A stretch of DNA of 64,000 nt, taken from contig NZ_KB890027.1 in NCBI RefSeq assembly GCF_000372965.1, forward strand, positions 37,793 to 101,792. Direction: 5' to 3'. Numbering within the stretch: the stretch's first letter is position 1; every line of letters starts with the position of its first letter. The notes under the pieces were generated by a model. That model did not search any database, was not told where the DNA came from, and worked only from the letters and a program-made list of their open reading frames with translations. This stretch comes from Hoeflea sp. 108 (GTDB taxonomy: Bacteria; Pseudomonadota; Alphaproteobacteria; Rhizobiales; Rhizobiaceae). The position numbers and the translations under genes are program-made. This document shows positions 8,425 to 18,120 of the stretch, in pieces.

Positions 8425-9257
8425 ACGATTTCAACCGCAACCCGCTGATCGACTGGGCGCTGAAGCTCTACATCCTGCTGGCTTTCGCTTTCATCTTCGC
8501 GCCGATCGCCGCGAGCTTCGTCTTTTCGTTCAATGTCGACCGCTTCCCCTCGCTTCCGCTCGGCGGCTTCTCGACGATCTGGTACGAGACGGTCGCCGCT
8601 GACCCGCTGGTCTGGCAAGGCCTGCGCAACACGCTGGTGGCGGGTGTGATCGTATCGGTTTTCGCCACGGCGATCGGGTTTGGCGCCGCCTACACCGACT
8701 TTCGCTACAAGTTCTTCGGCAAGACCTTCTATGTCGCGCTCGCTTTGCTGCCGCCGACGATCCCGGTCGTCATCCTCGGCCTGGCGATGCTTGCCTTTTT
8801 GTCCAACATAAACCTGTCGGGTGCGATCCATTCGGTCATCATCGCCCATGTGGTGATGTGCGCGCCGTTCGCCATGGCGATCGTGCGGCTGCGGCTGTCG
8901 CAGATGGATCCCTCGCTGGAGGCTGCGGCCTGGAATCTTGGCGCGTCGGAATGGATGGCGATGCGCCACGTCATCATCCCTTTTTGCAAGCCGGCGATCT
9001 TTGCCGCCCTGTTCATCACCATGGCCGTGTCCTTCGACGAGTTCGCCGTCGCCTGGTTCGTCTCGGGCCTGAACGAGACGCTGCCGGTCAAGGTGCTCGG
9101 CTTCCTGCAGGGGCAGGTCAGTCCGCGCATCAACGTCATCGGCACCTTCGTATTCCTCGCTTCGATGACGCTGGTGGTGCTGGCCCAGGTTCTTTTGATG
9201 AAACGCAGCGTCGCGCCTGCGACTGACGCGGTAACCACCGGAGTAAAGGTGCCATGA
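8421..9257 (+). CDS. ABC transporter permease (PotC/PotI type)
   Basis: A 278-residue second permease of the heterodimer. It has an N-terminal helix (LYILLAFAFIFAPIAASFVF), further membrane segments and the EAA-loop motif (LEAAAWNLGASEWMAMRHV). It starts at ATG 8421 inside the preceding stop codon (ATGA), indicating coupled translation. An open frame runs upstream of this start, but it only shadows the first permease in another frame. It also overlaps the ATPase start by four bases. Confidence 0.9.
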   Translation: MNDFNRNPLIDWALKLYILLAFAFIFAPIAASFVFSFNVDRFPSLPLGGFSTIWYETVAADPLVWQGLRNTLVAGVIVSVFATAIGFGAAYTDFRYKFFGKTFYVALALLPPTIPVVILGLAMLAFLSNINLSGAIHSVIIAHVVMCAPFAMAIVRLRLSQMDPSLEAAAWNLGASEWMAMRHVIIPFCKPAIFAALFITMAVSFDEFAVAWFVSGLNETLPVKVLGFLQGQVSPRINVIGTFVFLASMTLVVLAQVLLMKRSVAPATDAVTTGVKVP

Positions 9258-10348
9258 CCGACAAGGCTCTCGTCGTCTTCGACGGCGTCGTCAAACGCTT
9301 CGGCAGCTTCAATGCCGTCGAAAGGATGGGTCTCGAAATCCACAAGGGCGAATTCCTCGCCATCATGGGCTCGAGCGGCTGCGGAAAGACCACGACGCTG
9401 CGTATGCTGGCAGGACTGGAAGCGCCGACGGAAGGCGAGATCCGCCTCGCCGGCAAGCGCATCAACGATCTGCCGACCTGGCGTCGCGACACGCCGATGG
9501 TGTGGCAGAGCCTGGCGCTGTTTCCGTTCCTCACGGTGCGCGAGAATGTCGAGTTCTCCCTGCGCATGCGTGGCGTGGAAAAGGCCGAGCGGCGCAAGCG
9601 TGTCGACAAATGGCTGGAGCGCATGCAGATCACCGAATTCGCCGATCGCAATGTCGCCCATCTGTCCGGCGGCCAGCGCCAGCGCGTTGCCCTTGCCCGC
9701 TCGCTGGTGACGGAACCGGAAATCCTTCTGCTCGACGAGCCGCTGTCGGCACTGGACGCTCATCTCAAGGTGCGCATGCAGACGGTGCTTTCGAACCTGC
9801 AGCGCGAGCTCGGCATCACCTTCGTCTATGTCACGCACAGCCAGTCGGAGGCCTTCTCGATGGCCGACCGCGTCGTCATCATGAGCCGTGGCCGGATCGA
9901 GCAGATCGGCAATCCGCAGGAGATTTACCGCGCGCCACGGACGAAGTTCGTCGCTGAATTCCTGGGATCATCGAACATCTTTGCCGGCAAGGTCTCGAAC
10001 GTGAACGGCAAGGTGGTGAAGATCGCGACGCCGGTGGGCGAGTTCGATGTCGCGCCCAACGCAGCCAAAACGCTTTCCAAGGGCGACAACGCAACTTTCG
10101 TGGTTTCCGACGATCGGGTGCAACTGAGCAACCAGCCCCCGGCTGACGGCTACAACGGGTTGCAGGCGCAGGTGGTCGGCGAGGAGTTTGTCGGCGCGAC
10201 TGCAGTCATCCATCTCGAAGGCGCCGACCGGATCGAGATCAAGGCGCAGAAGAGCCACGACGAACTCGAACATCTCAACCTTGAGCTAGGCGCCAAGGTT
10301 TGGGTGTCATGGCGGCCCGACGCCACGCACATCTTGCCTGGCGAGTAG
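9254..10348 (+). CDS. ABC transporter ATP-binding protein (PotA type)
   Basis: A 364-residue ATPase. Walker A is GSSGCGKTT (about residues 37-45), the signature is LSGGQRQRVALAR, Walker B is ILLLDEPLSALD and the H-loop is YVTHSQ. The C-terminal 120 residues form the TOBE-like regulatory domain usual in PotA. It completes a full importer with the three genes upstream. A hairpin (10354-10371) follows in the gap before the MFS gene. Confidence 0.93.
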   Translation: MTDKALVVFDGVVKRFGSFNAVERMGLEIHKGEFLAIMGSSGCGKTTTLRMLAGLEAPTEGEIRLAGKRINDLPTWRRDTPMVWQSLALFPFLTVRENVEFSLRMRGVEKAERRKRVDKWLERMQITEFADRNVAHLSGGQRQRVALARSLVTEPEILLLDEPLSALDAHLKVRMQTVLSNLQRELGITFVYVTHSQSEAFSMADRVVIMSRGRIEQIGNPQEIYRAPRTKFVAEFLGSSNIFAGKVSNVNGKVVKIATPVGEFDVAPNAAKTLSKGDNATFVVSDDRVQLSNQPPADGYNGLQAQVVGEEFVGATAVIHLEGADRIEIKAQKSHDELEHLNLELGAKVWVSWRPDATHILPGE

Positions 10349-10472
10349 GGCAAGCGCCCGGTCGCGGGCGCAGCAGTAGAGTTTGGGAGAGACAACCCGG
10401 CCGCAGCAGCGAAACGGAAACAATAGCGGCTGCCGGCGTGACGCTGGCGCTTATAGGGAGGAAATTGAAACA

Positions 10473-11798
10473 ATGTCGATATCAGCCCATAATTTCCATG
10501 TGACAAGCATACGACAGGACGAGGAGGCCTCGCCCGAGGTGCTTCGCAAGGTGCTGACCGCGAGCTTTATCGGCAACTTCGTCGAGTGGTTCGACTATGC
10601 ATCCTACGGCTATTTCGCAACGGTGATTGCCATTGCGTTCTTCCCGGAAATCGCCCCGTCTGCCGCTTTGCTTGCGACATTCGCGGTCTTTGCGATTTCC
10701 TTCGTTGTTCGCCCCATCGGCGGCATCGTCTGGGGCGCGATCGGCGACAAGATCGGTCGGCGCACCGCACTGTCGTGGTCGATCCTGATCATGTCGGGCG
10801 CGACAACGCTGATCGCCGTCCTGCCGTCATACGCACAGGTCGGCATACTGGCTCCGGTGCTGCTGCTTGTGGTGCGCATGGTCCAGGGTTTTTCGGCTTC
10901 AGGCGAATATGCCGGGGCGACCTCCTTCATCGCCGAATATTCGCCTATATCGAAGCGTGGCTTCTACACCAGCATGGTGCCGGCGAGCACGGCTGCTGGG
11001 CTTCTCGCCGGATCCCTGATGTCGGCTGGTTTGTTTTACATTCTGAGCCCGGAACAAATGCAGTCATACGGTTGGCGGCTGCCATTCCTGCTCGCCGCAC
11101 CACTGGGCGTGGTCGGCCTGTACATCCGCCTGAAACTCGAAGACACGCCCAAGTTCCGCGAGCTTGAAAAGTCGCACCACGTCGAGGCGACCCCGGTGCG
11201 TGAGCTGTTCACCACCTATCGGCGCCAGATCGCCATTGCCTTCGGCGCGACATGTCTCAACGCAGTCGGCTTCTACCTGATCCTCAGCTATATGCCGACT
11301 TACCTCATCACCGAGATGGGCATGGGCCAGACGGAGTCCTTCATCGCTGTCAGCATTTCGCTTGTGGCCTACATCTTCTTCATTTTTCTGATGGGGAGCC
11401 TGTCCGATCGCTTCGGCCGCAAGACCGCTCTGATCGCCGCCTCGGTGCTGTTCATGGCGCTGACGGTGCCGCTGTTTTCGATGCTCGATGGCGCTACTTT
11501 CTGGACGATTGTTGCGATCCAGGTCGCTTTCGGCGCGCTGCTGACGATCAATGACGGCACATTGCCGTGCTTCTTGTCGGAGATATTCCCGACCAAGGTA
11601 CGCTACAGCGGCTTTGCCTTCTCCTTCAACGCGGCCAACGCCCTGTTCGGCGGCACCGCACCTTTTGTGGCGACCTGGCTGATTTCGGCGACCGGCAGCA
11701 AGCTTGCGCCGGCCTGGTATCTGGTCGCCGCCGCGCTTGTTGCCCTCATCGCAATGCTGGCAGCCAAAGAGACTGCCGGAAAGCCGCTGGCAGACTAA
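10473..11798 (+). CDS. MFS transporter, metabolite:H+ symporter (MHS) family
   Basis: A 441-residue twelve-helix transporter. It carries the MHS start FIGNFVEWFDYASYGYFATV and the MFS loop motif GAIGDKIGRRTAL, repeated later as GSLSDRFGRKTAL. Relatives take dicarboxylates, proline/betaine or shikimate by proton symport. ATG 10473 is preferred because GGGAGG lies upstream (10456-10461); the longer frame from 10383 looks non-coding. Its place between the ABC set and the sarcosine genes suggests a second uptake route for an island substrate, but the substrate is unknown. Confidence 0.88.
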   Translation: MSISAHNFHVTSIRQDEEASPEVLRKVLTASFIGNFVEWFDYASYGYFATVIAIAFFPEIAPSAALLATFAVFAISFVVRPIGGIVWGAIGDKIGRRTALSWSILIMSGATTLIAVLPSYAQVGILAPVLLLVVRMVQGFSASGEYAGATSFIAEYSPISKRGFYTSMVPASTAAGLLAGSLMSAGLFYILSPEQMQSYGWRLPFLLAAPLGVVGLYIRLKLEDTPKFRELEKSHHVEATPVRELFTTYRRQIAIAFGATCLNAVGFYLILSYMPTYLITEMGMGQTESFIAVSISLVAYIFFIFLMGSLSDRFGRKTALIAASVLFMALTVPLFSMLDGATFWTIVAIQVAFGALLTINDGTLPCFLSEIFPTKVRYSGFAFSFNAANALFGGTAPFVATWLISATGSKLAPAWYLVAAALVALIAMLAAKETAGKPLAD

Positions 11799-11804
11799 AA
11801 ATAC

Positions 11805-11848
11805 AAGACGCAACGCAGGCGGCCATCGTCGCCTGCGTTGCTGCGTCT
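11805..11848. terminator. Bidirectional terminator, MFS gene / GlxA regulator
   Basis: CAACGCAGGCG (11811-11821) pairs perfectly with CGCCTGCGTTG (11830-11840) around an 8-base loop; flanking GACG and CTGCGTC extend the stem imperfectly. It fills the 54-base gap between two convergent genes. Confidence 0.75.
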
Positions 11849-11852
11849 GACT

Positions 11853-12854
11853 TCATGCCGCCCCGCGAAAGGCCGCAGGCGTTACGCCCCGCCGCTCGCG
11901 GAACGCACGGATGAAATGCGATGAATCGCAAAAGCCGGTCGAAGTTGCGACTTCGGTCACCGAGTTTTCGGTGTGGCGAAGCAGGAACTCCGCATATTCG
12001 AGCCGCATGATCTTGTAGGCCAGCGTCGGGGGCATGCCGACCGCGCGCTGGAAGTGGCGTTCGAGCTGGCGCCGGTTGGCGCCGAGCCGACGCGCGACGT
12101 CTGCCGCCGACAGCGGAGCGTCGATGTTTTGCTGCATCAACAGCAGCGCCTTCTTCACCAGTCCGTCGTCGGTCGCCAGATCCAGCGGAATGCCCGGTTG
12201 GGGCTTTTCGGCGCGCAGCGCGTCGTCGATGATCATGATGTGCAGGCTTTTGCGCGCCTGGGCGCGGCCGACATGCTTTTCCACCAGATGGGCCGCCAGA
12301 TGCGCCGAACTCGCCCCGCCCGAGCAGGTCAGCCGGTCGCGGTCGACGATGAAGATCTGGTCGGACACCGGTTTCAGTCCATCGAACTGCTCCAGGAAAT
12401 CGGTATGGTGGAACCAGCTGACGCAGCAGCGGTAGCCGTCCATCAGTCCGGCACGGTGCAGGATGAACGCGCCGGTGCAGACGCCGACAAGCGGCACCTT
12501 CGATGCCGCGGCCTTCTGCAGATAGCGCGTATAGTCCGGGCTGAGATTGGGAATTTCGTCGATCAGCCCGCCGACCACGACGATGTAGTCGTATTTCCTG
12601 GGATCGCCCAGGCGCTCGTTGGGCTGCACCATCACGCCGCAGCTCGAGGCCATAGGGCTCATAGTATCGGAAAGCACGGTCCACTCGCACAGAATCTGCC
12701 GGCTGCGGTCGCCCTCGTCGGCGGCGAGGCGCAGCACGTCGACGAAATTGGCAAACGCGCAGAGCGTGAAGCGGCGAGCGAGGATGAAGCCCACCGAAAG
12801 ACGAGGCGCCGCATTCTTCCTCTGTGGCTGGCTGGGCCTGACGTTGCGTTCCAT
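11853..12854 (-). CDS. GlxA-family AraC regulator, SouR-like (sarcosine response)
   Basis: The N-terminal two thirds is a DJ-1/PfpI (GATase1-like) ligand domain with the elbow VGVCTGAFILHRAG and SGGASSAHLAAHLV; the C-terminal third is an AraC-type double helix-turn-helix (LSAADVARRLGANRRQLERHF). The domain order matches GbdR/SouR-type regulators; in Pseudomonas, SouR activates sarcosine oxidase genes on sensing sarcosine. It is divergent from soxB, which supports the same job. The start at 12854 has CTGGAG six bases upstream; an ATG at 12872 adds six residues but has no such site. Confidence 0.85.
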   Translation of the reverse strand: MERNVRPSQPQRKNAAPRLSVGFILARRFTLCAFANFVDVLRLAADEGDRSRQILCEWTVLSDTMSPMASSCGVMVQPNERLGDPRKYDYIVVVGGLIDEIPNLSPDYTRYLQKAAASKVPLVGVCTGAFILHRAGLMDGYRCCVSWFHHTDFLEQFDGLKPVSDQIFIVDRDRLTCSGGASSAHLAAHLVEKHVGRAQARKSLHIMIIDDALRAEKPQPGIPLDLATDDGLVKKALLLMQQNIDAPLSAADVARRLGANRRQLERHFQRAVGMPPTLAYKIMRLEYAEFLLRHTENSVTEVATSTGFCDSSHFIRAFRERRGVTPAAFRGAA

Positions 12855-12968
12855 AGGGTCTCCAGCGTGCATGCTGTCGCACCAGTAACATTACGCTGAC
12901 GCAACTGTTCTGTCCAACTTCGCGCCAGTTAGCGATACTCCCGCCATGTTGAACTCCGGGGGTGCGTT

Positions 12969-14222
12969 ATGACCCGCTTTTCGTTTTCGTCGCTTCTGTC
13001 CAATGCCTTGACCGGCAACAAGAACTGGGAACCGCAATGGCCCGATGCCCAGCCAAAGGCCGAGTATGACGTCGTCATTGTCGGCGCTGGCGGTCACGGC
13101 CTGGGCGCCGCCTACTATCTTGCCAAGGAACACGGCATCACCAATGTCGCCATCATCGAGAAGGGCTGGCTTGGCGGTGGCAACACCGGCCGCAACACCA
13201 CCATCATCCGCTCCAACTATCTCTATGACGAAAGCGCGATGCTTTATGAGCACGCGATGAAGCTCTGGGAAGGGTTGAGCCAGGAGCTCAACTACAACGT
13301 CATGTTCTCGCAGCGCGGCGTTATGATGCTGGCGCATTCGGTGCATGACACCCAAAGCTTCAAGCGCCACATCTATTCGAACCGGCTCAATGGCATCGAC
13401 AATGAGTGGCTGACGCCCGAGCAGGCAAAGGAATACTGCCCGCCGCTCAACATCGCAAAGGATGCCCGCTATCCAGTGGTTGGGGCAGCCTTGCAGCGTC
13501 GTGGCGGCGTTGCCCGCCATGACGCGGTAGCCTGGGGTTATGCCCGCGGTGCAGCGGCGCGTGGCGTTGACATCATCCAGAACTGCCCGGTGACCGCGAT
13601 CCGCCGCGACGCTTCCGGCAAGGTCATTGGCGTCGATACCCCGCGCGGCTTCATCAAGGCCAAGAAGGTTGCGGTTTCCGCCGCCGGCGGGACCTCGGTC
13701 GTCATGGATACCGCCGGGGTGCGGCTGCCGCTGGAAAGCTTCCCGCTGCAGGCGCTGGTTTCCGAGCCGGTCAAGCCGATCTTCCCTTGCGTGGTCATGT
13801 CGAATTCGGTCCACGCCTACATCAGCCAGTCCGATAAGGGCGAGTTGGTCATCGGCTCCGGCACCGACCAGTACGTCTCTTACAGCCAGCGCGGCGGCCT
13901 GCCGCTCATCGAGCATACGGTGGCGGCGATCTGCGAGGTGTTCCCGATCTTCACCCGCATGCGCATGCTGCGCAAATGGGCTGGTGTCGTCGACGTCACG
14001 CCCGACCGTTCGCCGATCATCGGCAAGACACCGGTTCCCGGGCTGTACGTCAATTGTGGCTGGGGTACCGGCGGGTTCAAGGCAACCCCTGGCTCGGCCC
14101 ATGTCTTCGCTCACACCATCGCCCGCGACGAGCCGCATCCGATCAATGCGCCGTTCACGCTCGAACGCTTCACCACCGGCCGGCTGATCGATGAAGCCGC
14201 TGCCGCAGCCGTCGCGCACTGA
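12969..14222 (+). CDS. soxB: Sarcosine oxidase, beta subunit
   Basis: A 417-residue flavoprotein that oxidises the N-methyl group of sarcosine. The FAD-binding glycine motif VIVGAGGHGLG is near residues 37-46. The histidine in GGVARHDAVAW (His184) sits where the family carries covalent FMN. The C-terminus has GLYVNCGWGTGGFKATPGSA, typical of the subunit. It heads the soxBDAG operon in the canonical order, 114 bases from the divergent GlxA regulator. The product complex makes glycine, H2O2 and methylene-tetrahydrofolate. Confidence 0.96.
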   Translation: MTRFSFSSLLSNALTGNKNWEPQWPDAQPKAEYDVVIVGAGGHGLGAAYYLAKEHGITNVAIIEKGWLGGGNTGRNTTIIRSNYLYDESAMLYEHAMKLWEGLSQELNYNVMFSQRGVMMLAHSVHDTQSFKRHIYSNRLNGIDNEWLTPEQAKEYCPPLNIAKDARYPVVGAALQRRGGVARHDAVAWGYARGAAARGVDIIQNCPVTAIRRDASGKVIGVDTPRGFIKAKKVAVSAAGGTSVVMDTAGVRLPLESFPLQALVSEPVKPIFPCVVMSNSVHAYISQSDKGELVIGSGTDQYVSYSQRGGLPLIEHTVAAICEVFPIFTRMRMLRKWAGVVDVTPDRSPIIGKTPVPGLYVNCGWGTGGFKATPGSAHVFAHTIARDEPHPINAPFTLERFTTGRLIDEAAAAAVAH

Positions 14223-14233
14223 GGAGATCCAAG

Positions 14234-14533
14234 ATGCTGCTCATCCGCTGCCCCTATTGCGAGGCCGAACGTCCTGAGCTCGAATTCTCCTATGCCGGCG
14301 AGGCTCACATCGCTCGCCCCGCTGATCCGTCGAAGCTGAGTGACGACGAATGGAAGACGCATCTTTTCATTCGCAGCAATCCGCGCGGTACCCACTTCGA
14401 ACGCTGGCGACACCAGCATGGCTGCGGGCGTTTCTTCAATGCCGTTCGCGACACCGTCAGCGACAAGTTCGCAAGGACCTACAAGGCCGGGCAGCCACGC
14501 CCGACAGAGACCGAACTCGAGGAAGCACGGTAA
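14234..14533 (+). CDS. soxD: Sarcosine oxidase, delta subunit
   Basis: A 99-residue zinc-binding subunit. The metal ligands CPYC (residues 6-9) and a distal HQHGC segment are present. GAGGAG precedes ATG 14234. The stop codon shares one base with the soxA start (TAATG), so the two are translationally coupled. Confidence 0.96.
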   Translation: MLLIRCPYCEAERPELEFSYAGEAHIARPADPSKLSDDEWKTHLFIRSNPRGTHFERWRHQHGCGRFFNAVRDTVSDKFARTYKAGQPRPTETELEEAR

Positions 14534-17532
14534 TGACCAGCTACCGCATCCCAGCAAAAGGCCGCGTCAACCAACGCAAGCCGGTCCGCTTTACCTTCAA
14601 CGGCGCAGGCTATGCCGGTTTCGAGGGCGACACGCTCGCCTCGGCGCTGCTTGCCAACGGCGTCCATCTCATTGGCCGTTCGTTCAAGTACCATCGCCCG
14701 CGCGGCTTCCTGTCAGCCGGCTCGGAAGAACCCAATGCGCTGGTCGGCACCGACCGGGGGCCGGGTCGCTTCGAACCCAACACCCGCGCAACCGTGCTCG
14801 AGGTGTTCGACGGGCTGAACACGACCAGCCAGAACCACTGGCCGTCGCTGAAGCGCGATATCGGCGCTGTCAACGACGCGCTCTACATGCTGTTTTCCGC
14901 CGGCTTCTACTACAAGACCTTCATGTGGCCGAAGTCGTTCTGGAACAAGGTCTACGAGCCCGTCATCCGGGGCGCCGCCGGTCTCGGCAAGTCGCCGACC
15001 ACCCCCGACCCCGACACCTATGCCAGCCGCTTCGCCCATTGCGATGTGCTGGTGGTCGGTTCCGGCCCGGCCGGTCTTGCCGCAGCGCTCGACGCCGGCA
15101 AGAGCGGCGCCAAGGTGATCCTGGTCGACGAGCAGGCCGAGCTTGGCGGTTCGCTGCTGTCTGAAACGGACGCAGGCATTAACGGCCAGAGCGGCTGGCA
15201 GTGGCTCGAAGAAGCGCGCAGCGCGCTGGCCGCGATGAACAATGTCACGGTGCTGACGCGCACCACGGCTATCGGCTACTATCACCAGAACCTTGTCGGC
15301 CTTTGCCAGCGCCTGACGGACCACCTTACCAGCCCGCCGGCGGATGCCCCGCGCGAGCGGCTGTGGAAGGTTCGCGCCAACCAGGTCGTTCTGGCCCAGG
15401 GCTCGATCGAAAAGCCGCTGGTGTTCGATGGCAACGATCGCCCGGGCGTCATGCTTGCGGGCTCGGCGCGCAGCTATCTCAACCGCTACGGCGTCAAGGT
15501 CGGCAACCGTCCCGTCATCGTCACCTCGCACGATTCAGCCTGGCTCGCCGCATTCGACCTGGCAGAGGCAGGCGTCAAGGTGGCAGCCATGATCGACATC
15601 AGGCCCAATGTGTCGGGCCATCTGATGGAACGCGCCGCGGCCCTCGGGGTCGAGGTGCTGACCGGCTGGACCGTCACCGGCACCGGCGGCCGGCTGCGCG
15701 TCGCCTCCGTGCGCGCCAATCCGGTGAGCCGCAGCGGCGTGGTCGGACCGGCGCGGACGATTTCCTGCGACGCGCTTTTGATGAGCGGCGGTTGGACGCC
15801 GAGCGTGCATCTGTTTTCGCACACCAAGGGCAAGCTCGACTGGAACGAGGAAGGGCAGATGTTCCTTCCTGGCGCCGCCACCGAGGAAAGCCGCTGCGCC
15901 GGCGCCGGCAATGGCGCGTTCAGCCTTGCGGCAGCACTTGCCGAGGGTGCCGCAGCCGGTTCGGCCGCCGCTTCAGACGCCGGGTTCACCGTGACAGCCG
16001 CGTCCTACAAGGTCGATGGCGAACTGATGCTGACGGGCGCCAACAACCGCGAACTGCCGACCGACAAGAACACTTCGAAGGCCAAGGCCTTCGTCGATTT
16101 CCAGAACGACGTCACCGCCAAGGACATCCGGCTTGCGGTGCGCGAAGGCTTCAAGTCTATCGAGCACATCAAGCGCTACACCACCACAGGCATGGCGACC
16201 GACCAGGGCAAGACCTCCAACATCAACGGTCTGGCCATTGCCTCCGACGCGGTCAAGCGTCCAGCGCCGGCAGTAGGGCTGACCACCTTCCGCCCGCCCT
16301 ACACGCCGACCACCTTCGGCGCCTTCGCAGGCTACAATCGGGGCGAACTGTTCGAAGTGACGCGTAAGACGCCGATCGATGGCTGGGCCGAGCAGAACGG
16401 CGCGGAATTCGAACCGGTGTCGTTGTGGCGCCGCGCCTGGTACTTCCCGAAAAAGGGCGAGACCATGCACGCCGCCGTGGCGCGCGAATGCAAGTCTGTT
16501 CGCGAATCCCTCGGCATGTTCGATGCCTCGACACTCGGCAAGATCGAGATCGTCGGGCCGGACGCCGCCGAATTCATGAACCGCATGTACACCAACTCCT
16601 GGACGAAGTTGGCACCTGGACGCCTACGCTATGGCCTGATGCTCGGTGAGGATGGCTTCATCCGTGACGACGGCGTCATCGGCCGCCTGACCACCGACCG
16701 TTTCCATGTGACCACCACCACCGGTGGTGCGGCGCGCGTGCTGGGCACGATGGAGGATTATCTCCAGACCGAGTGGCCTGATCTCAAGGTATGGCTGACC
16801 TCGACGACGGAGCAATGGGCGGTGATCGCGCTCAACGGCCCGAACGCGCGCAAGCTGATCGAGCCGCTGGTCGAGGGCATCGACCTTTCCGAAGAGGCGC
16901 TCCCGCACATGTCGGTTGCCGAGGGCAAGATTTGCGGTGTGCCGACCCGGCTGTTCCGGGTCAGCTTCACTGGAGAACTCGGCTACGAGATCAATGTGCC
17001 GGCGCGCTACGGCCGGGCGGTCTGGGAAGAGCTTTACCGGGCCGGCCAGCAATATGGCATCACCCCTTATGGCACCGAAACGATGCACGTGTTGCGCGCC
17101 GAGAAGGGCTACATCATCGTCGGACAGGACACCGACGGCACCGTGACGCCTGACGACGCCGGTCTCGGCTGGGCGATCGGCAAGGCCAAGCCAGACTTCG
17201 TCGGAAAGCGTTCGCTGACGCGTACGGACATGCTCAAGACCGATCGCAAGCAGCTCGTCGGCCTGCTCACTTCCGATCCAAACACGGTGCTGGAGGAGGG
17301 GGCACAGATCGTGCTCGATCCGAGCCAGACCTTGCCGATGAAGATGGTCGGCCACGTCACCTCGTCCTACTGGAGTGTTGCTCTCGGACGCTCGATCGCC
17401 ATGGCGGTGGTCGAAGGTGGCAAGGCGCGCGAAGGCGAGACCATTCACGTGCCGATGCCCGGCAAGACCCACACGGCAAAGGTGGTCGGGACGGTCTTCT
17501 TCGACCCCGAAAACAAGCGCCTGAGCGCATAG
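14533..17532 (+). CDS. soxA: Sarcosine oxidase, alpha subunit
   Basis: A 999-residue subunit of usual length. An N-terminal ferredoxin-like segment (RPRGFLSAGSEEPNALV) precedes a dinucleotide-binding domain with VVGSGPAGLAAALDAG near residue 175, which binds NAD. From about residue 650 a GcvT-like domain (MFDASTLGKIEIVGPDAAEF, later LRYGLMLGEDGFIRDDG) binds tetrahydrofolate and receives the methyl-derived carbon. ATG 14533 is set by the overlap with soxD; the open frame from 14350 shadows soxD. Confidence 0.97.
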   Translation: MTSYRIPAKGRVNQRKPVRFTFNGAGYAGFEGDTLASALLANGVHLIGRSFKYHRPRGFLSAGSEEPNALVGTDRGPGRFEPNTRATVLEVFDGLNTTSQNHWPSLKRDIGAVNDALYMLFSAGFYYKTFMWPKSFWNKVYEPVIRGAAGLGKSPTTPDPDTYASRFAHCDVLVVGSGPAGLAAALDAGKSGAKVILVDEQAELGGSLLSETDAGINGQSGWQWLEEARSALAAMNNVTVLTRTTAIGYYHQNLVGLCQRLTDHLTSPPADAPRERLWKVRANQVVLAQGSIEKPLVFDGNDRPGVMLAGSARSYLNRYGVKVGNRPVIVTSHDSAWLAAFDLAEAGVKVAAMIDIRPNVSGHLMERAAALGVEVLTGWTVTGTGGRLRVASVRANPVSRSGVVGPARTISCDALLMSGGWTPSVHLFSHTKGKLDWNEEGQMFLPGAATEESRCAGAGNGAFSLAAALAEGAAAGSAAASDAGFTVTAASYKVDGELMLTGANNRELPTDKNTSKAKAFVDFQNDVTAKDIRLAVREGFKSIEHIKRYTTTGMATDQGKTSNINGLAIASDAVKRPAPAVGLTTFRPPYTPTTFGAFAGYNRGELFEVTRKTPIDGWAEQNGAEFEPVSLWRRAWYFPKKGETMHAAVARECKSVRESLGMFDASTLGKIEIVGPDAAEFMNRMYTNSWTKLAPGRLRYGLMLGEDGFIRDDGVIGRLTTDRFHVTTTTGGAARVLGTMEDYLQTEWPDLKVWLTSTTEQWAVIALNGPNARKLIEPLVEGIDLSEEALPHMSVAEGKICGVPTRLFRVSFTGELGYEINVPARYGRAVWEELYRAGQQYGITPYGTETMHVLRAEKGYIIVGQDTDGTVTPDDAGLGWAIGKAKPDFVGKRSLTRTDMLKTDRKQLVGLLTSDPNTVLEEGAQIVLDPSQTLPMKMVGHVTSSYWSVALGRSIAMAVVEGGKAREGETIHVPMPGKTHTAKVVGTVFFDPENKRLSA

Positions 17533-17542
17533 GAGGACGGTC

Positions 17543-18103
17543 ATGCTGCATGAACATCATCCGCTGATCGGCCGCGAGATTGCCGTTCGCAAGGTGACGC
17601 CGCTAAACATCCGCGTCGCCGCCGACGGAGCCCGCTTCGCCCTGAGGATAGATCCGGCACAAGCGGCGCGAGCTGCGAAGGCATTCGGTTCGCCATTGCC
17701 GGGCAAGATCGGCGACATCACCGTTTCCAACGGCAGGCTGGCCGTGTGCCTCGGGCCGGACGAGTGGCACCTGGTCGTTCCGCTGACGGAACAGGAGGCA
17801 ATCGAAACGGCGTTTGCCAAGCTCTATGCGACGGTGCCGCATAGCCTTGTCGATGTCAGCCATCGCGAGATCGGCATCGAGGTCGAGGGCGTTGCTGCCG
17901 TGTTGGCATTGCGCTCGGCCATTGCGTTCGACATCGAGGCGATGCCGGTCGGCACGGGCTGCAGGACCATCTTCGACAAGGCGCAGATCATCCTTGTCCG
18001 CGAAGCAGAAGACCGCTTTCGCATCGAGGTCTGGCGTTCGTTTGCCGACCATACCTGGGGCATTCTTCAGGCGGCCAGCCGCGAAATCGCACTCGATATC
18101 TGA
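17543..18103 (+). CDS. soxG: Sarcosine oxidase, gamma subunit
   Basis: A 186-residue subunit with the family GPDEWHLVVP block near residue 71 and the closing FADHTWGILQAASREIALDI. It completes the heterotetramer. Ten bases separate it from soxA, and AGGAGG precedes its ATG. It lies 17 bases upstream of glyA, which has its own AGGAGG site, so the operon continues into folate recycling. Confidence 0.95.
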   Translation: MLHEHHPLIGREIAVRKVTPLNIRVAADGARFALRIDPAQAARAAKAFGSPLPGKIGDITVSNGRLAVCLGPDEWHLVVPLTEQEAIETAFAKLYATVPHSLVDVSHREIGIEVEGVAAVLALRSAIAFDIEAMPVGTGCRTIFDKAQIILVREAEDRFRIEVWRSFADHTWGILQAASREIALDI

Positions 18104-18120
18104 CCCCCAAGGAGGCAAGC

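Noticed and set aside
14350..14532. Longer N-terminus for SoxA
   Set aside because: This stretch overlaps soxD in another frame; ATG 14533 gives the normal family length and overlap.
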